In this document: positions 26,601-34,511 of the stretch, piece by piece
How the letters are laid out: the number at the start of each line of letters is the position of its first letter
Numbering within the stretch: position 1 is the first letter of the stretch
NCBI GenBank assembly: GCA_023443125.1
Contig: JAEZVO010000065.1
Location: forward strand, 62,001 to 126,000
Direction of reading: 5' to 3'
Source: Actinomycetes bacterium
GTDB lineage: Bacteria; Actinomycetota; Actinomycetes; Propionibacteriales; Propionibacteriaceae
Length of the DNA stretch: 64,000 nucleotides
Notes under the pieces: generated by a model
Databases searched by the model: none
Seen by the model: the letters and a program-made list of their open reading frames with translations, nothing else
What the model was told of the DNA's origin: nothing
Translations under genes and position numbers: made by a program

Positions 26601-29218
26601 GCATCGATCGAAGCGGCACCGTCGATGAGCGTAGCGCGTCGTTCGCCTTCGCTGCTTACAACGACGACCTCACCTGCCACTTGTCCCTTGTCCGCCGCGG
26701 AGACGGCGATGTTCAGCTTGCCGTCAACAAGCTCAGCCTCAACCTTGGACGAAACTGGCTCGACGCCGCGCCAGTCGGCGAGGGCCTCCATGATCTGCTG
26801 AGGTGCGCTCACGAAGGAACCGTGACGTGGGTGTTCGGGGAGACCGGACTTGCCCGACGTGTCGACAACCTGCCAGTCCGGTTGACGGGAGATGCGTGCA
26901 TCCTGCTTCGATGCGGCGATCTTCTCGCCGGTGGTCAGGAACGCACGGTATCCGCCGGCCCCATAGTTATCAACGAGGAAGACGTAGCTGTCGCCCGTGG
27001 TGTTGTTCGGATCGCCCTCGTTGAGCTTGACGATCTGCGGGCCTTCGCCGGCTTCGCCAGTCACACCGGTGGTCATCGCTGTATCTGTGAGCTGCCAGGT
27101 GGTCGTCGGATCGCCGTTCCAATCCGACGTATGCGTCGGAGCGGTGAGCACCTTCGAACGTTCCATGAAGATGTCCTTGCCGCGCTCGAGGCCGTCGGCA
27201 GCGCCGCCTTCCTCATTTTTGGTGAAGCGGTAGTAGTGGTCATCGATCTTCATCACGGTCGAGTCGATACGCGAGTAACCCGTGTCTTGCCACGTCTGCG
27301 GTGGCTTCGTGAACGTCACGAAGTCACGCGTGAGCACGTAAAACATGCGAGAGTGGTAGGACGAAATGCTCGTGTGCGCAGCGTCGTCGTAGAGGCGGGA
27401 GGCGAAGAACACGACGTAGCTCTGCAGCTCATCGTCCCACCACGCCTCAGGCGCCCACGTCATGCCAGCCTCCGGCTGGTTCACGGTGATGCCGGAATCC
27501 TCGGGCGCGTTGGTGCGGGTCCAGTGCACGAGGTCTTTCGACTCCCACACCATGATCTTGAGCGAGCCCTTGGACTGAGCGTCCCCCCAGCTCTGCCCGC
27601 AACCGATGCACAGGTCGGTAGCCACCATGTAGTAACGATCGCCGTTGTGCGAACGCAGGATGTAGGGATCCCGCAGGCCCATACGATCTGTCGTCGACGT
27701 GATCACGGGCTGTTTATTGTTGGATTCGACGAAGGTGAAGAAGTCATTCTCGGTGGTATGCGCCATGTAGATCTTCTCGTCACGGCGAGCGGTGGAGGAA
27801 TCCCCCATGAAGTAGGCGGCGGCGTAACCGGTGTCGGGTGCTGTCCTCGCGAGTTCCTCGATCTCGACGGTGTAGTCGCGCGTCGCCGTCGCATCACCCC
27901 GGACCGCAGTTGCGGTCAGGGTAACCGTCTTCGAACCAGTGCCGTATTCGGGCCGGGTCACCTGTCCCCCGCCAGCGAACGGGTCAGCTGCCCCCACGGC
28001 CGGAGCTTGGTAATTCGCGTTCGTCGGGGTAACGAGCGCCGGATCCGAGGAGGTCCAGGTGATCGTCGAACCGTACACGGGACCTTCGACGGCGAGCGGC
28101 AGATGTTCGTGAGCGCTCGAGGGGATGCGCAGCGCATCCAGATCTGCTTCGAGCGCGTTCGCTGGGTTGAGCGCCAGCACCGTCAGTTCGTACTCGAAAG
28201 TCATACCGTCGGCAGTGGTGGCAGTCATGGTGACGACGGCGTCGTCGGTCGTCGGGCGAGTGACGGCACCGGACTGGGAGATGAAGTCGGTATTGCTGCT
28301 CTGCCATGTCAGCCGAACGCCATCCACGGACGACGGTGGGGTGAGCGCCTCGGTGATCGCATCCGCCGAGTCGTTGTTCCCCAGCAGCTGCGGCAGGATC
28401 TTCGGCTCGATAAGTGCGGAGAGCGCTGCCGCTTTGTCGGCGCTGGCCGGTTGGGCTGCTTCGATCTGCGGCTGCGTGAGGGCTTCGTCCCAGAACTTCA
28501 CGTCGAGGACAGTACCTTCGAACAGTGCGTCCGGCGCATAGAGAGAGCGCGCCAAGTAGCCAAGACGTTGCCCGGCGGGAACCACGTCGGACATCTGGTA
28601 TTGGTGCTCCTGGCTGGCGATCTGCTGCCCATTGAGATAGAGCTTGATCGTCTGTCCCGACGAGCTCATGGTAATGGTGTTCAGCTTGCCTTCGTCGAGG
28701 ACGGTGTTGGACATGACGCGGACTTCGCCGTTGCCCGAACCTGTCTTGTGGCGGATACCAGCGAAGATCTGAGACCGTTCATTCGAGGACGCTGCGGGGT
28801 TCATGAACACATGCGAGCCGAGCTCGTTCGTGTTCCAATTGCCGATCCCGTCTCCGATCACCCAGGCAAACTGGTTGGTGCGCTTGGCGGGTGCGACGGT
28901 CATTTCCACGGCAAAGTCGTTGTCGTTCCCTGTGACGAGCCCCTGTGGCAAGGTGGCGTAGCTGGTGCCGTCAAAAGTCAGGCCGCGCAGCGGGCCGTAC
29001 TGTCCGAAGTCCTCTTCGTCGACCTCAACCAAGGTGGCGTGCCGGGCGTTACCTGACACATCGAGCAACCTGGTGCCGTCGTGAGACATGTCATAATGCG
29101 CGGTTGGTTCGGGAGCTTCTACTGGATCTACACCCAGTGCGGGCGCGATGGGCATGAGCGACGCCATCAGTCCAAGCGCCATGCCTGAGATCAGCGTCTT
29201 TGAAGACCTTGTGGCCAC
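23609..29218 (-). CDS. Giant cell-wall-anchored double-GH43 glycosidase
   Basis: A protein of 1869 aa from GTG 29216-29218, chosen because AGGAGG lies 5 nt upstream and a signal peptide starts there (TLISGMALGLMASLMPIAPA). The architecture is duplicated: LamG (about 40-265), Ig-like (265-450), GH43 (450-810), then LamG (about 910-1110), Ig-like (1110-1280), GH43 (1290-1640), a further Ig-like domain, and a Glu/Pro-rich wall-spanning spacer. The GH43 copies share LRDPYILRSHNGDRYYMVAT and LRDPFIMRSHDGDRFYMLAT, with EGPQI/EGPSI later. The C-terminus is a complete sortase signal: LPPTG, a hydrophobic run and RRR. It is the only one of the three enzymes with a full anchor. Confidence 0.92.
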   Translation of the reverse strand: MATRSSKTLISGMALGLMASLMPIAPALGVDPVEAPEPTAHYDMSHDGTRLLDVSGNARHATLVEVDEEDFGQYGPLRGLTFDGTSYATLPQGLVTGNDNDFAVEMTVAPAKRTNQFAWVIGDGIGNWNTNELGSHVFMNPAASSNERSQIFAGIRHKTGSGNGEVRVMSNTVLDEGKLNTITMSSSGQTIKLYLNGQQIASQEHQYQMSDVVPAGQRLGYLARSLYAPDALFEGTVLDVKFWDEALTQPQIEAAQPASADKAAALSALIEPKILPQLLGNNDSADAITEALTPPSSVDGVRLTWQSSNTDFISQSGAVTRPTTDDAVVTMTATTADGMTFEYELTVLALNPANALEADLDALRIPSSAHEHLPLAVEGPVYGSTITWTSSDPALVTPTNANYQAPAVGAADPFAGGGQVTRPEYGTGSKTVTLTATAVRGDATATRDYTVEIEELARTAPDTGYAAAYFMGDSSTARRDEKIYMAHTTENDFFTFVESNNKQPVITSTTDRMGLRDPYILRSHNGDRYYMVATDLCIGCGQSWGDAQSKGSLKIMVWESKDLVHWTRTNAPEDSGITVNQPEAGMTWAPEAWWDDELQSYVVFFASRLYDDAAHTSISSYHSRMFYVLTRDFVTFTKPPQTWQDTGYSRIDSTVMKIDDHYYRFTKNEEGGAADGLERGKDIFMERSKVLTAPTHTSDWNGDPTTTWQLTDTAMTTGVTGEAGEGPQIVKLNEGDPNNTTGDSYVFLVDNYGAGGYRAFLTTGEKIAASKQDARISRQPDWQVVDTSGKSGLPEHPRHGSFVSAPQQIMEALADWRGVEPVSSKVEAELVDGKLNIAVSAADKGQVAGEVVVVSSEGERRATLIDGAASIDAEGLDGTVTVRYVGYRDQLVAPSSAKVALDGGEAPAATPIAEYDFTSAPEDSASVPNIAPAATLGAAVIQHPENGSFENDSLVLPGGAKSSKGTWVRLPDDILADASSATIQIEVKPDASMRDRFHFLWNIGNETNQEYLFTSLTCTEGRASALGLRPLPGKDFLYMPRGCNFRADEWQSVTAVIDGTGTPVMAKLYLNGELVAQGSFEKYSVKDVGDQSLNTIGRSPWPDVLFKGAIATFRVYDEAISPEQVAALSDADAELHAADLKAAAKRRLERIEIPSTTEADLTLPTQGGDVDWSSSNPAVIANDGTVVRPAAGEEAVEVTLTATTSLRGQDATKTYKVTVQPELDSSDKLQHDLDALAIHNDDDMRSNFSVPTLGKFGSTVSWEIVDAGATGATIEEGVRDTSKTVTITRPAAGAEGTELKLRATVRNGDSEKTKDFTVVVPAIETTEDEYEAYVWSFFTGEGDGAEQVSLAASRGNDALAWNTLNDGQPVFTSKFGEEGLRDPFIMRSHDGDRFYMLATDLKMSARGNTNFAGAQANGSLYLEIWESNDLVNWSNQRHVKVSPEIAGNTWAPEAYWNDEIGKYVVYWASNLHPTENPEDRTGPTYNRMMYALTDDFVTFSEAKPWIDMHSSNQWGTIDVSIAKEDGVYYRFYKDEDKDMTVRLEKSTDMLDTFEGNDSLPKKHSDPAKWSLMQEEIASGLPNGAGGTFRSGEGPSIFPSNPGDVNGFNWYLFIDQPNYHGGPNHYVPFATKDALKDINAKSWTAVGEKLHANLPENSDGGKPRHGTVIPVTRAEYQKVLKAYQPNIAVEGGTNISVSTDIGVAPVLPESVQLTMADGSTQEADVEWSAIDPSLYTKEQDADNTDRVVRTFTVTGVAQDASRAPITATVTVHEVPEGEPTPEPGEGPSEEPGEEPGEEPSEEPDEDSSEESDKSPEPSPDQTKPVEPKPSGSTTPGPAVRPGLPPTGVSGGPGVALVVLLLLSAAVLRRR

Positions 29219-29263
29219 GTATTCCTCCTTTGGAACAATCCGATGGAATCTGAGCCAGCAAAA

Positions 29264-29322
29264 TGTGACCGGTCTCATTTCATCGTCTCTGCACCGTAGC
29301 ACGCCGCATTCACTTGCATCAA
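29264..29322 (-). promoter_or_regulatory. Promoter and operator of the giant glycosidase gene
   Basis: On the minus strand TTGATG (29317-29322) and TACGGT (29293-29298) are 18 bp apart. The palindrome TGTGACCGGTCTCA (29264-29277) lies about 16 bp past the -10, a good roadblock or repressor site. It matches the other operators of the locus. Confidence 0.65.
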
Positions 29323-29482
29323 GGGCTAATTGTGCGACCCAAAACACATCAACTGATGAGCACGACTCATCGTTGAATTTGTGCATGACTACGACAAACT
29401 CAGTTTCGACGTCGCTCAGGGCGAGTCGACGACGAACTCGCCATCCGCGTGGTGGTCACCAAGGCCTAGCGCCCAGCGCTGC

Positions 29483-29534
29483 AAGATAGATCAAGTTCGT
29501 GGTGGGTAGACCAGCCACGAACTTGATCTATCTT
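29483..29534. repeat. 20-bp perfect inverted repeat
   Basis: AAGATAGATCAAGTTCGTGG (29483-29502) and its exact complement (29515-29534) flank a 12-nt loop. The arms are much less GC-rich than the surroundings. Located upstream of the toxin-antitoxin genes; function unknown. Confidence 0.9.
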
Positions 29535-29559
29535 TGCCCTGTGGCGCGTTGCGTGCCGG

Positions 29560-29579
29560 TGTAGACTGATTGATCTACA
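29560..29579 (+). promoter_or_regulatory. Possible toxin-antitoxin operator
   Basis: TGTAGA (29560-29565) and TCTACA (29574-29579) form an inverted repeat 17 bp before the antitoxin ATG. RHH antitoxins usually repress their own operon at such sites; the assignment is inference. Confidence 0.4.
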
Positions 29580-29595
29580 ACCGTGAGGCGGTGCC

Positions 29596-29793
29596 ATGAC
29601 TGAATCCACCACGATCCGCGTCAGCCGGGCGACCCATGCGCGCGTCACCAAGCTGGCTGCCGAACGCAATGAGACCGTCGATCAGCTCGTCAGCGAAGCG
29701 CTCCGAGCTCTTCGCCAAGACGCCATGGCGGACGATCTCGCTGAAGAATTGACCCCACACGAGACGGCGTGGCTGGATGCTGACGCCGGGTGA
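29596..29793 (+). CDS. Ribbon-helix-helix antitoxin
   Basis: A 65-aa protein. The N-terminal half (TTIRVSRATHARVTKLAAER, then NETVDQLVSEALRAL) has the strand-helix-helix pattern of MetJ/Arc-type DNA-binding antitoxins; the acidic C-terminus (DDLAEELTPHETAWLDADAG) would bind the toxin. It overlaps the toxin gene by 17 bases, the usual coupling of such pairs. GTGAGG lies about 6 nt upstream of the ATG. Confidence 0.8.
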   Translation: MTESTTIRVSRATHARVTKLAAERNETVDQLVSEALRALRQDAMADDLAEELTPHETAWLDADAG

Positions 29794-30115
29794 CATCGTC
29801 GAGATCGACCTCGGAACTCCTATCGGGAGCGAAGCCGGGCTCATTCGCCCCGCAGTGGTGATCACCGCGGGGCGTGTGCTGCGCGGTGGGCCGAACGTCG
29901 TGCAGGTCGTCCCGCTCACACGCACACTCCGACGCAGCGCAGTGGAAGTCATCATCGATCCCGATCAAGGCAATGGACTCGCTGCACCTTCCGCCGCGCA
30001 GTGCCAGCACGTACGCTCAGTGGCGACGCTTCGAATTATGCGGCGAACGGGCAACGTCGGGTCTGTGTATCTGGCTGAGATCCACGAGACCCTAGCGATT
30101 CTGCTCGACGCGTGA
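29777..30115 (+). CDS. MazF/PemK-family endoribonuclease toxin
   Basis: A 112-aa protein of the PemK/MazF family, which cleaves mRNA at short sequences. Visible family features are the opening GDIVEIDLGTPIGSEAGLIR with RPAVVIT, the VVPLTRTLRR strand, and QCQHVRSVATLRI preceding the C-terminal helix. The conserved Arg-Pro and Ser/Thr positions are present. The start (TTG or ATG-equivalent at 29777) lies inside the antitoxin gene. Confidence 0.85.
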   Translation: MLTPGDIVEIDLGTPIGSEAGLIRPAVVITAGRVLRGGPNVVQVVPLTRTLRRSAVEVIIDPDQGNGLAAPSAAQCQHVRSVATLRIMRRTGNVGSVYLAEIHETLAILLDA

Positions 30116-30117
30116 CT

Positions 30118-31113
30118 TCAGCCGAGGTCGACCGTCGCTTCTTCGTACGAGATGCCTGCTTGGGTGACGCATTCGTCGAGGATGCGCATGACTTCAAGTG
30201 AGTCGGCCAGCGGCATCGTCGGACTCTCCGTCGCGCCCTGCTGCACAAGACGTGTGACCTCCGCGAACTGGTGGGCGTAGCCGCGCCCCACTACCTTGGT
30301 TTCGATGACGCGCGGCAGCGTGCCGGAGCGGTGCACCGAGATGGTCGTCGGGTGGAAGAAGGGCGGCTCCACCTCGATCCATCCCTTGGTGCCCGAGATG
30401 ATAAACCGGCCGGGGCCGTGGGCGTCGATGGCGCTAGTGAGCGAGCTGAGCGCGTCGCCTTCGTGGCGCAGCGAGATGCTGGCCGCGGCGTCGACCCCGT
30501 TCGGGCAAAGCCGGGTGAGACAGTGCACGTCTTTGACATTGCCGAGGAAGAACTGCGCAAGCGAGACGGGGTAGACGGCGAGGTCGAGGATGGAGCCTCC
30601 GCCCAGTTCCTTCGCGAAGAGGCGGTCGGCGGGGTTGAACTCGTGGCAGATGCTGAAGTCGCCTTGCACGCCGACGACGTCGCCGATCCGCCCCCAGGCG
30701 ACGACTTCCTTCGCCGCTTGCATGGCCGGCTGGAATCGCGTCCACAGACCCTCCATGAGGAACACGCCCCGGCTACGCGCGGCCTGCACGAGTTCCTGGG
30801 CACCTGCATACGTCGCGGTCATGGCCTTCTCTACCAGCACCGCCTTCCCGCGCTCGATCGCGGCGAGTGCAATGTCCAAGTGCTGCGGGTGCGGCGTGGC
30901 GATGTAGACCACGTCGATGTCTTCGTCGTCGAGCAAGCTGCGGTACGAACCGTACGCTTTTTGTAGGCCGAACTCCCGGGCCCACTCGTCGGCGCGCTGC
31001 TGCGTGCGCGAGGCGACAGCCGTGAGTTCGGCTCCCGCCACCTCGCGGAAGTCCTTCGCCACGGCCCGTGTGATGCGGCCGGTACCAATGATTCCCCAGC
31101 GAATCGTATCCAT
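30118..31113 (-). CDS. Gfo/Idh/MocA-family oxidoreductase
   Basis: A 331-aa NAD(P)-dependent dehydrogenase. A Rossmann glycine motif opens the protein (WGIIGTGRITRAVA, residues 6-19), and the family EKP-like site appears as KAVLVEKAMTATYAGAQ near residue 95. The C-terminal alpha/beta domain includes GGSILDLAVYPVSLA near 190, which in the family carries substrate contacts. The exact sugar or trans-dihydrodiol substrate cannot be told. It converges on the toxin gene with two bases between stops. Confidence 0.88.
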   Translation of the reverse strand: MDTIRWGIIGTGRITRAVAKDFREVAGAELTAVASRTQQRADEWAREFGLQKAYGSYRSLLDDEDIDVVYIATPHPQHLDIALAAIERGKAVLVEKAMTATYAGAQELVQAARSRGVFLMEGLWTRFQPAMQAAKEVVAWGRIGDVVGVQGDFSICHEFNPADRLFAKELGGGSILDLAVYPVSLAQFFLGNVKDVHCLTRLCPNGVDAAASISLRHEGDALSSLTSAIDAHGPGRFIISGTKGWIEVEPPFFHPTTISVHRSGTLPRVIETKVVGRGYAHQFAEVTRLVQQGATESPTMPLADSLEVMRILDECVTQAGISYEEATVDLG

Positions 31114-31153
31114 GCCCCCAGCCTAGTCGGGGCGCTCGCACGGCGGGCCCGGA

Positions 31154-31229
31154 TGACCGTTATCCTCCACGCCTGCGGAAAATCGCGGAAAAGCAGGGGC
31201 CATCGGCGTCTCGTGGAGGATAACGGTCA
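31154..31229. repeat. 76-bp palindromic repeat, copy 1
   Basis: TGACCGTTATCCTCCACG (31154-31171) and its complement (31212-31229) enclose a core containing AAATCGCGGAAAAGC. Copy 2 is at 32443-32517 in the opposite orientation; the two flank one acetyltransferase gene. Confidence 0.9.
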
Positions 31230-31238
31230 ACTTTCCGG

Positions 31239-32312
31239 CTAGCCCTCCCCCGAAAGCCGCTTCTCGAACCCACCTCGTCGCAAGATTTCACGGAACCCGA
31301 GCTGCTCATTCACACGCAGCATGTGGCGATTCTCCTCGGCATTCCACGTGAGAATGCTGCATGCTTCGATGTCCTCAGCGGGCAACTGCACCAGGTTGGC
31401 CGCCTTGACCAGCAGCCCGAGACGTCGGCCCCGATGCGCGGGCAACACGATGGTGTTCCACTGCTCCCACAACGCCACCGGGTTGTGCCGCGGCTGGGCA
31501 AGCTCGCTCACCCCGACGATCTCCCCCGTCGGGCGATGACGAACCACGGTGCAGTAATAGTTGAACTCGACGAGCACCTGCCGGTCGCGTTCCCGAACCC
31601 GCTCGGCTGTCCACGTCGTCTCCGCCGTGGTCATGTCACCAGACGGTGAGTCCACGCTCATCCGCTGCAACAGCACCGCCACCTCCTCCTGCAGCTCGTC
31701 GGGCGTCGTCCCTTTCCAGGAAATGAGTTCATACTCGTCGCCCGCCGCCGCCTCGGCCTCACGCAGCGCGTCCCTCGGATCGACTAGCGGGCTCGCAGCG
31801 TCGTACCGGCTGATGCGCTCCACCTGGCCGAGCTTGAATCCATCCCGAAGCGCCAGCCGCACACCCGGATGGTCGGCGGGCAGCTCCCCAACACCGTGCC
31901 TCGGGCTCACCATTTCCCCTCGTGGGACCGGGGTTGCAATCCAGCTTTCGAGGCGAGCCAAGCCGAGGGATGCAGCCTGCTCACCGACGACGTCGAGCAG
32001 CGCCGAGCCGATCCCTCGGCCTCGATGCTCCGGTGAGACGAAGACGAGCACGTCGCCCGCGTCGGGTGCATCGACGGTGTTGACGGTGAGGTTCGCATAT
32101 CCGACGGCGCAGCCGTCGATCTCGGCAAGCCAGCGGTGGCGCTGGTGTTCGGTGTCGAGGCGTGCGGCGGCGAGTTCTGATTCGGGGTCGCCATCCCACT
32201 GCGGTCCGCCAATGATTTCGCGGTTGTACGCGTCGAATAGGCGTGTACGGGCCTGGTAGTCGGGGTCGAGATGCGTGGCGGGGATGGGGTTGATTGAGCG
32301 AATAATGAGCAT
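31239..32312 (-). CDS. Tandem GNAT-family acetyltransferase
   Basis: A 357-aa protein with two GNAT domains. The first (about 1-165) carries the acetyl-CoA P-loop motif in VSPEHRGRGIGSALL near residue 95; the second (about 190-350) carries VLPAHRGRRLGLLVKAAN near 290 and an NEENRHMLRVNEQLGF-like end typical of the fold. Such two-domain proteins occur widely in actinobacteria, sometimes as aminoglycoside or mycothiol-related enzymes, but the substrate cannot be inferred. The gene is bracketed by the two 75-76 bp palindromes. Confidence 0.85.
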   Translation of the reverse strand: MLIIRSINPIPATHLDPDYQARTRLFDAYNREIIGGPQWDGDPESELAAARLDTEHQRHRWLAEIDGCAVGYANLTVNTVDAPDAGDVLVFVSPEHRGRGIGSALLDVVGEQAASLGLARLESWIATPVPRGEMVSPRHGVGELPADHPGVRLALRDGFKLGQVERISRYDAASPLVDPRDALREAEAAAGDEYELISWKGTTPDELQEEVAVLLQRMSVDSPSGDMTTAETTWTAERVRERDRQVLVEFNYYCTVVRHRPTGEIVGVSELAQPRHNPVALWEQWNTIVLPAHRGRRLGLLVKAANLVQLPAEDIEACSILTWNAEENRHMLRVNEQLGFREILRRGGFEKRLSGEG

Positions 32313-32442
32313 GAAAATTCCTTGAATGTTGGGTTTGGTGGGTCGCTGGCTTCGCCCGAGCGGTGCTCGAGGGCGAGGCGATGCATGCTCACTTGCGCAT
32401 GCGTTGATAGTGGCATGCCGCTGCGGGGGGCGTCAACAAAAC

Positions 32443-32517
32443 TGACCGTTATCCTCCACGAGAAGCCTCCAACCCCCGCTTTTCCGCGATTTCTTCACGC
32501 GTGGAGGATTTCGGTCA
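32443..32517. repeat. 75-bp palindromic repeat, copy 2 (inverted)
   Basis: TGACCGTTATCCTCCACG (32443-32460) faces CGTGGAGGATTTCGGTCA (32500-32517). The reverse complement aligns with copy 1 along its length, including AAATCGCGGAAAAGC and the following G run, so both are copies of one element. It lies within the 291-base gap before the aspartate kinase gene. Confidence 0.88.
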
Positions 32518-32603
32518 CCCGGGGGATCTCCGACGATGAAACACCGCCGCAACTTCCGCGCGAGGCCCACTAGGCTTGGGCTGGCCAAGAGGAAGGAGCC
32601 CGG

Positions 32604-33875
32604 ATGGGACGCATCGTCCAGAAGTTCGGCGGCAGTTCGGTGGCCGACGCCGAATCCATCAAGCGCGTCGCTCGTCGCATCGCCCGCACCTGTGGGGAAG
32701 GCAACGAGGTGGTCGTGGTGATTTCTGCGATGGGCGACACCACCGACGACCTCATGGACCTCGCACTCCAGGTCTCCCCCAACCCACGCTCGCGCGAGCT
32801 CGACATGCTCATCACCACCGGCGAGCGACAGTCTGCCGCGCTGTTGGCGATGGCGCTGTGGGACATCGGCGTCGAGGCCACCAGCTACACCGGCTCACAG
32901 GCCGGCGTACTCACCACCCCGGTGCACGGCAACGCACGCATCATCGATGTCACCCCCGGCCGTATCGAAAAGGCCCTCGACGAGGGGAAGGTGGCGATCG
33001 TCGCTGGCTTCCAGGGCGTGTCGCAGACCACGAAGGACGTCACGACGCTCGGGCGCGGCGCATCCGACACCACCGCCGTCGCGCTCGCCGCGTCGCTGGA
33101 CGCCGACCTCTGCGAGATCTACTCCGACGTCGACGGCATCTACACCGCCGACCCGCGCATCGTCCCGTCGGCGAGGCACATCAGCAAGATTGGTTACGAG
33201 GACATGATGGAGATGGCCGCCTCCGGCGCCAAGATCCTCCACCTGCGCTGCGTTGAGTACGCCCGCCGCGAGGATGTGCGTGTGCATGTGCGCTCATCGT
33301 TCACTGACAAGCCCGGCACCTGGGTGGTCCCCCAGGAAGAACTGGAAGGAACCGACATGGAAGAAGCCATCATCACCGGCATCGCGCACGACCGCGACGA
33401 GGCCAAGATCACCGTCGTCGGCGTCCCCGACCGACCGGGCAATGCGGCCACTATCTTCCAGGCTGTCGCGGATGCCGACATCAACATCGACATGGTGGTG
33501 CAGAACATCTCCGACTTGAGCGTCGAGCGCACCGATATCACCTTCACGCTGCCCTCCACCGAGGGCCGCAAGGGCGTCGACGCGCTGGAGCGCATCAAAG
33601 AAGAGGTGGGCTTCGACCGCATCCGCTACGACGACCAAGTCGGCAAGGTGTCCGTCGTGGGCGTCGGCATGCGCTCTCACCCTGGCGTGACCGCCACCTT
33701 CTTCAAGGCCCTCGCAGCCGCCGAGGTCAACCTCCAGATGATTTCCACGTCGGAGATCCGCATCTCGGTGATCGTAAGCGCCGACGAGGTGAACAAGGCC
33801 GTGCAGGCCGCCCACACTGCGTTCGGGCTCGATGCCGAGGACGTCGCGACGGTCTACGCCGGCACCGGCCGCTAA
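32604..33875 (+). CDS. lysC: Aspartate kinase
   Basis: A 423-aa aspartokinase phosphorylating L-aspartate, the first step to lysine, threonine, methionine and diaminopimelate. The N-terminal KFGGSSVADAESIKRVARR motif, the TTGERQSAALLAMAL segment and GRGASDTTAVALAASL mark the catalytic domain. Two ACT regulatory domains follow (about 265-420), with ITVVGVPDRPGNAATIFQ and VSVVGVGMRSHPGVTATFF. An internal in-frame ATG near 33357 could give the separate beta chain known from corynebacterial and Bacillus relatives. AGGAAGGAG precedes the ATG. The usual partner asd is not adjacent. Confidence 0.96.
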   Translation: MGRIVQKFGGSSVADAESIKRVARRIARTCGEGNEVVVVISAMGDTTDDLMDLALQVSPNPRSRELDMLITTGERQSAALLAMALWDIGVEATSYTGSQAGVLTTPVHGNARIIDVTPGRIEKALDEGKVAIVAGFQGVSQTTKDVTTLGRGASDTTAVALAASLDADLCEIYSDVDGIYTADPRIVPSARHISKIGYEDMMEMAASGAKILHLRCVEYARREDVRVHVRSSFTDKPGTWVVPQEELEGTDMEEAIITGIAHDRDEAKITVVGVPDRPGNAATIFQAVADADINIDMVVQNISDLSVERTDITFTLPSTEGRKGVDALERIKEEVGFDRIRYDDQVGKVSVVGVGMRSHPGVTATFFKALAAAEVNLQMISTSEIRISVIVSADEVNKAVQAAHTAFGLDAEDVATVYAGTGR

Positions 33876-33884
33876 CCGACGCCA

Positions 33885-33922
33885 CCCTACGCCGCCGCGC
33901 CCTCCAGCCCGGCGGCGTAGGG
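33885..33922. terminator. Bidirectional terminator
   Basis: CCCTACGCCGCCG (33885-33897) pairs exactly with CGGCGGCGTAGGG (33910-33922) over a 12-nt loop, between the convergent aspartate kinase and TerD-like genes, and ends one base before the latter's stop. Confidence 0.85.
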
Positions 33923-33923
33923 C

Positions 33924-34511
33924 TCAGCCCGGGCGGTAACCGTGGTCGCGCGCGAACGCGCTCGGCCCGCCTGGGTACGCCTCGCCGAGCGCCTCGACGA
34001 CCCATCCCCCATGGGCGCGCTCAATCTTCCATAGCTCCATGCACCGCTCATGGGCGTACACCGTCGCCGGCGGCGAGAACACGAACGGCGTGTGCGCTGT
34101 GGCGAGGTCCATCACGCGGGTTCTGACCGTGCCGGCGTCCCCCAGCGGCTGGCCGCGCATCACCGCGGTGAGCGCGATCTTCACCGCCACGATGCTCTCG
34201 TCAAGCCGGTCCAGGTCGACGAGCACCTGCGCCCTGTCGATGCCAGCCTCTTCACCGGGCATCTTCCACGTGACGAACGCCGAACGCTCCGGCGCCCAAC
34301 GGTTGCGGCGATACACGAAACACTGCTGCGACGGGATCTGCCCGTAGTCGTCGACGAGCACGGCGCACATGTCGATGTCGAAGTCAACGTCGTCCCAGGT
34401 AGCCCCGAACATGATGCGCCTCAGCGGCTGCCCGTCAAACCCGACGCAGGGCTCGGCTGGCTGCCCCACGCGCAACACTTTCGGGCGGTTGCTCGGCTTA
34501 CTGGCCTGCAT
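33924..34511 (-). CDS. TerD-like protein, last gene of the tubulin-GTPase operon
   Basis: A 195-aa protein resembling the TerD domain family, Ca-binding beta-sandwich proteins of tellurite/stress-response systems. Visible pattern: FGATWDDVDFDIDMCAVLVD near residue 35 (family WD.....DLDLSAFLLD), DRAQVLVDLDRLDESIVAVK near 95 (family strand before the second ligand set), and a terminal region HTPFVFSPPATVYAHERCME. It starts 14 bases inside the end of the GTPase gene. TerD proteins frequently accompany vWA and NTPase partners, which fits this operon. Confidence 0.75.
   Translation of the reverse strand: MQASKPSNRPKVLRVGQPAEPCVGFDGQPLRRIMFGATWDDVDFDIDMCAVLVDDYGQIPSQQCFVYRRNRWAPERSAFVTWKMPGEEAGIDRAQVLVDLDRLDESIVAVKIALTAVMRGQPLGDAGTVRTRVMDLATAHTPFVFSPPATVYAHERCMELWKIERAHGGWVVEALGEAYPGGPSAFARDHGYRPG

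Larger units (their letters stand above)
29219..29595. other. Intergenic region: promoter, palindrome, possible gene remnant
   Basis: This 377-base gap holds the glycosidase promoter/operator, a palindrome at 29483-29534 and a toxin-antitoxin leader. Between about 29430 and 29469 one plus-strand frame reads VDDELAIRVVVTKA and stops, resembling a protein C-terminus, but upstream the frame is closed; at most it is a tiny remnant. Confidence 0.35.

Noticed and set aside
26225..29056. A 943-codon open frame on the plus strand
   Set aside because: It is antisense to the giant glycosidase, whose signal peptide, domains and sorting signal are unmistakable; the composition is Arg-rich and typical of GC-skew shadows.
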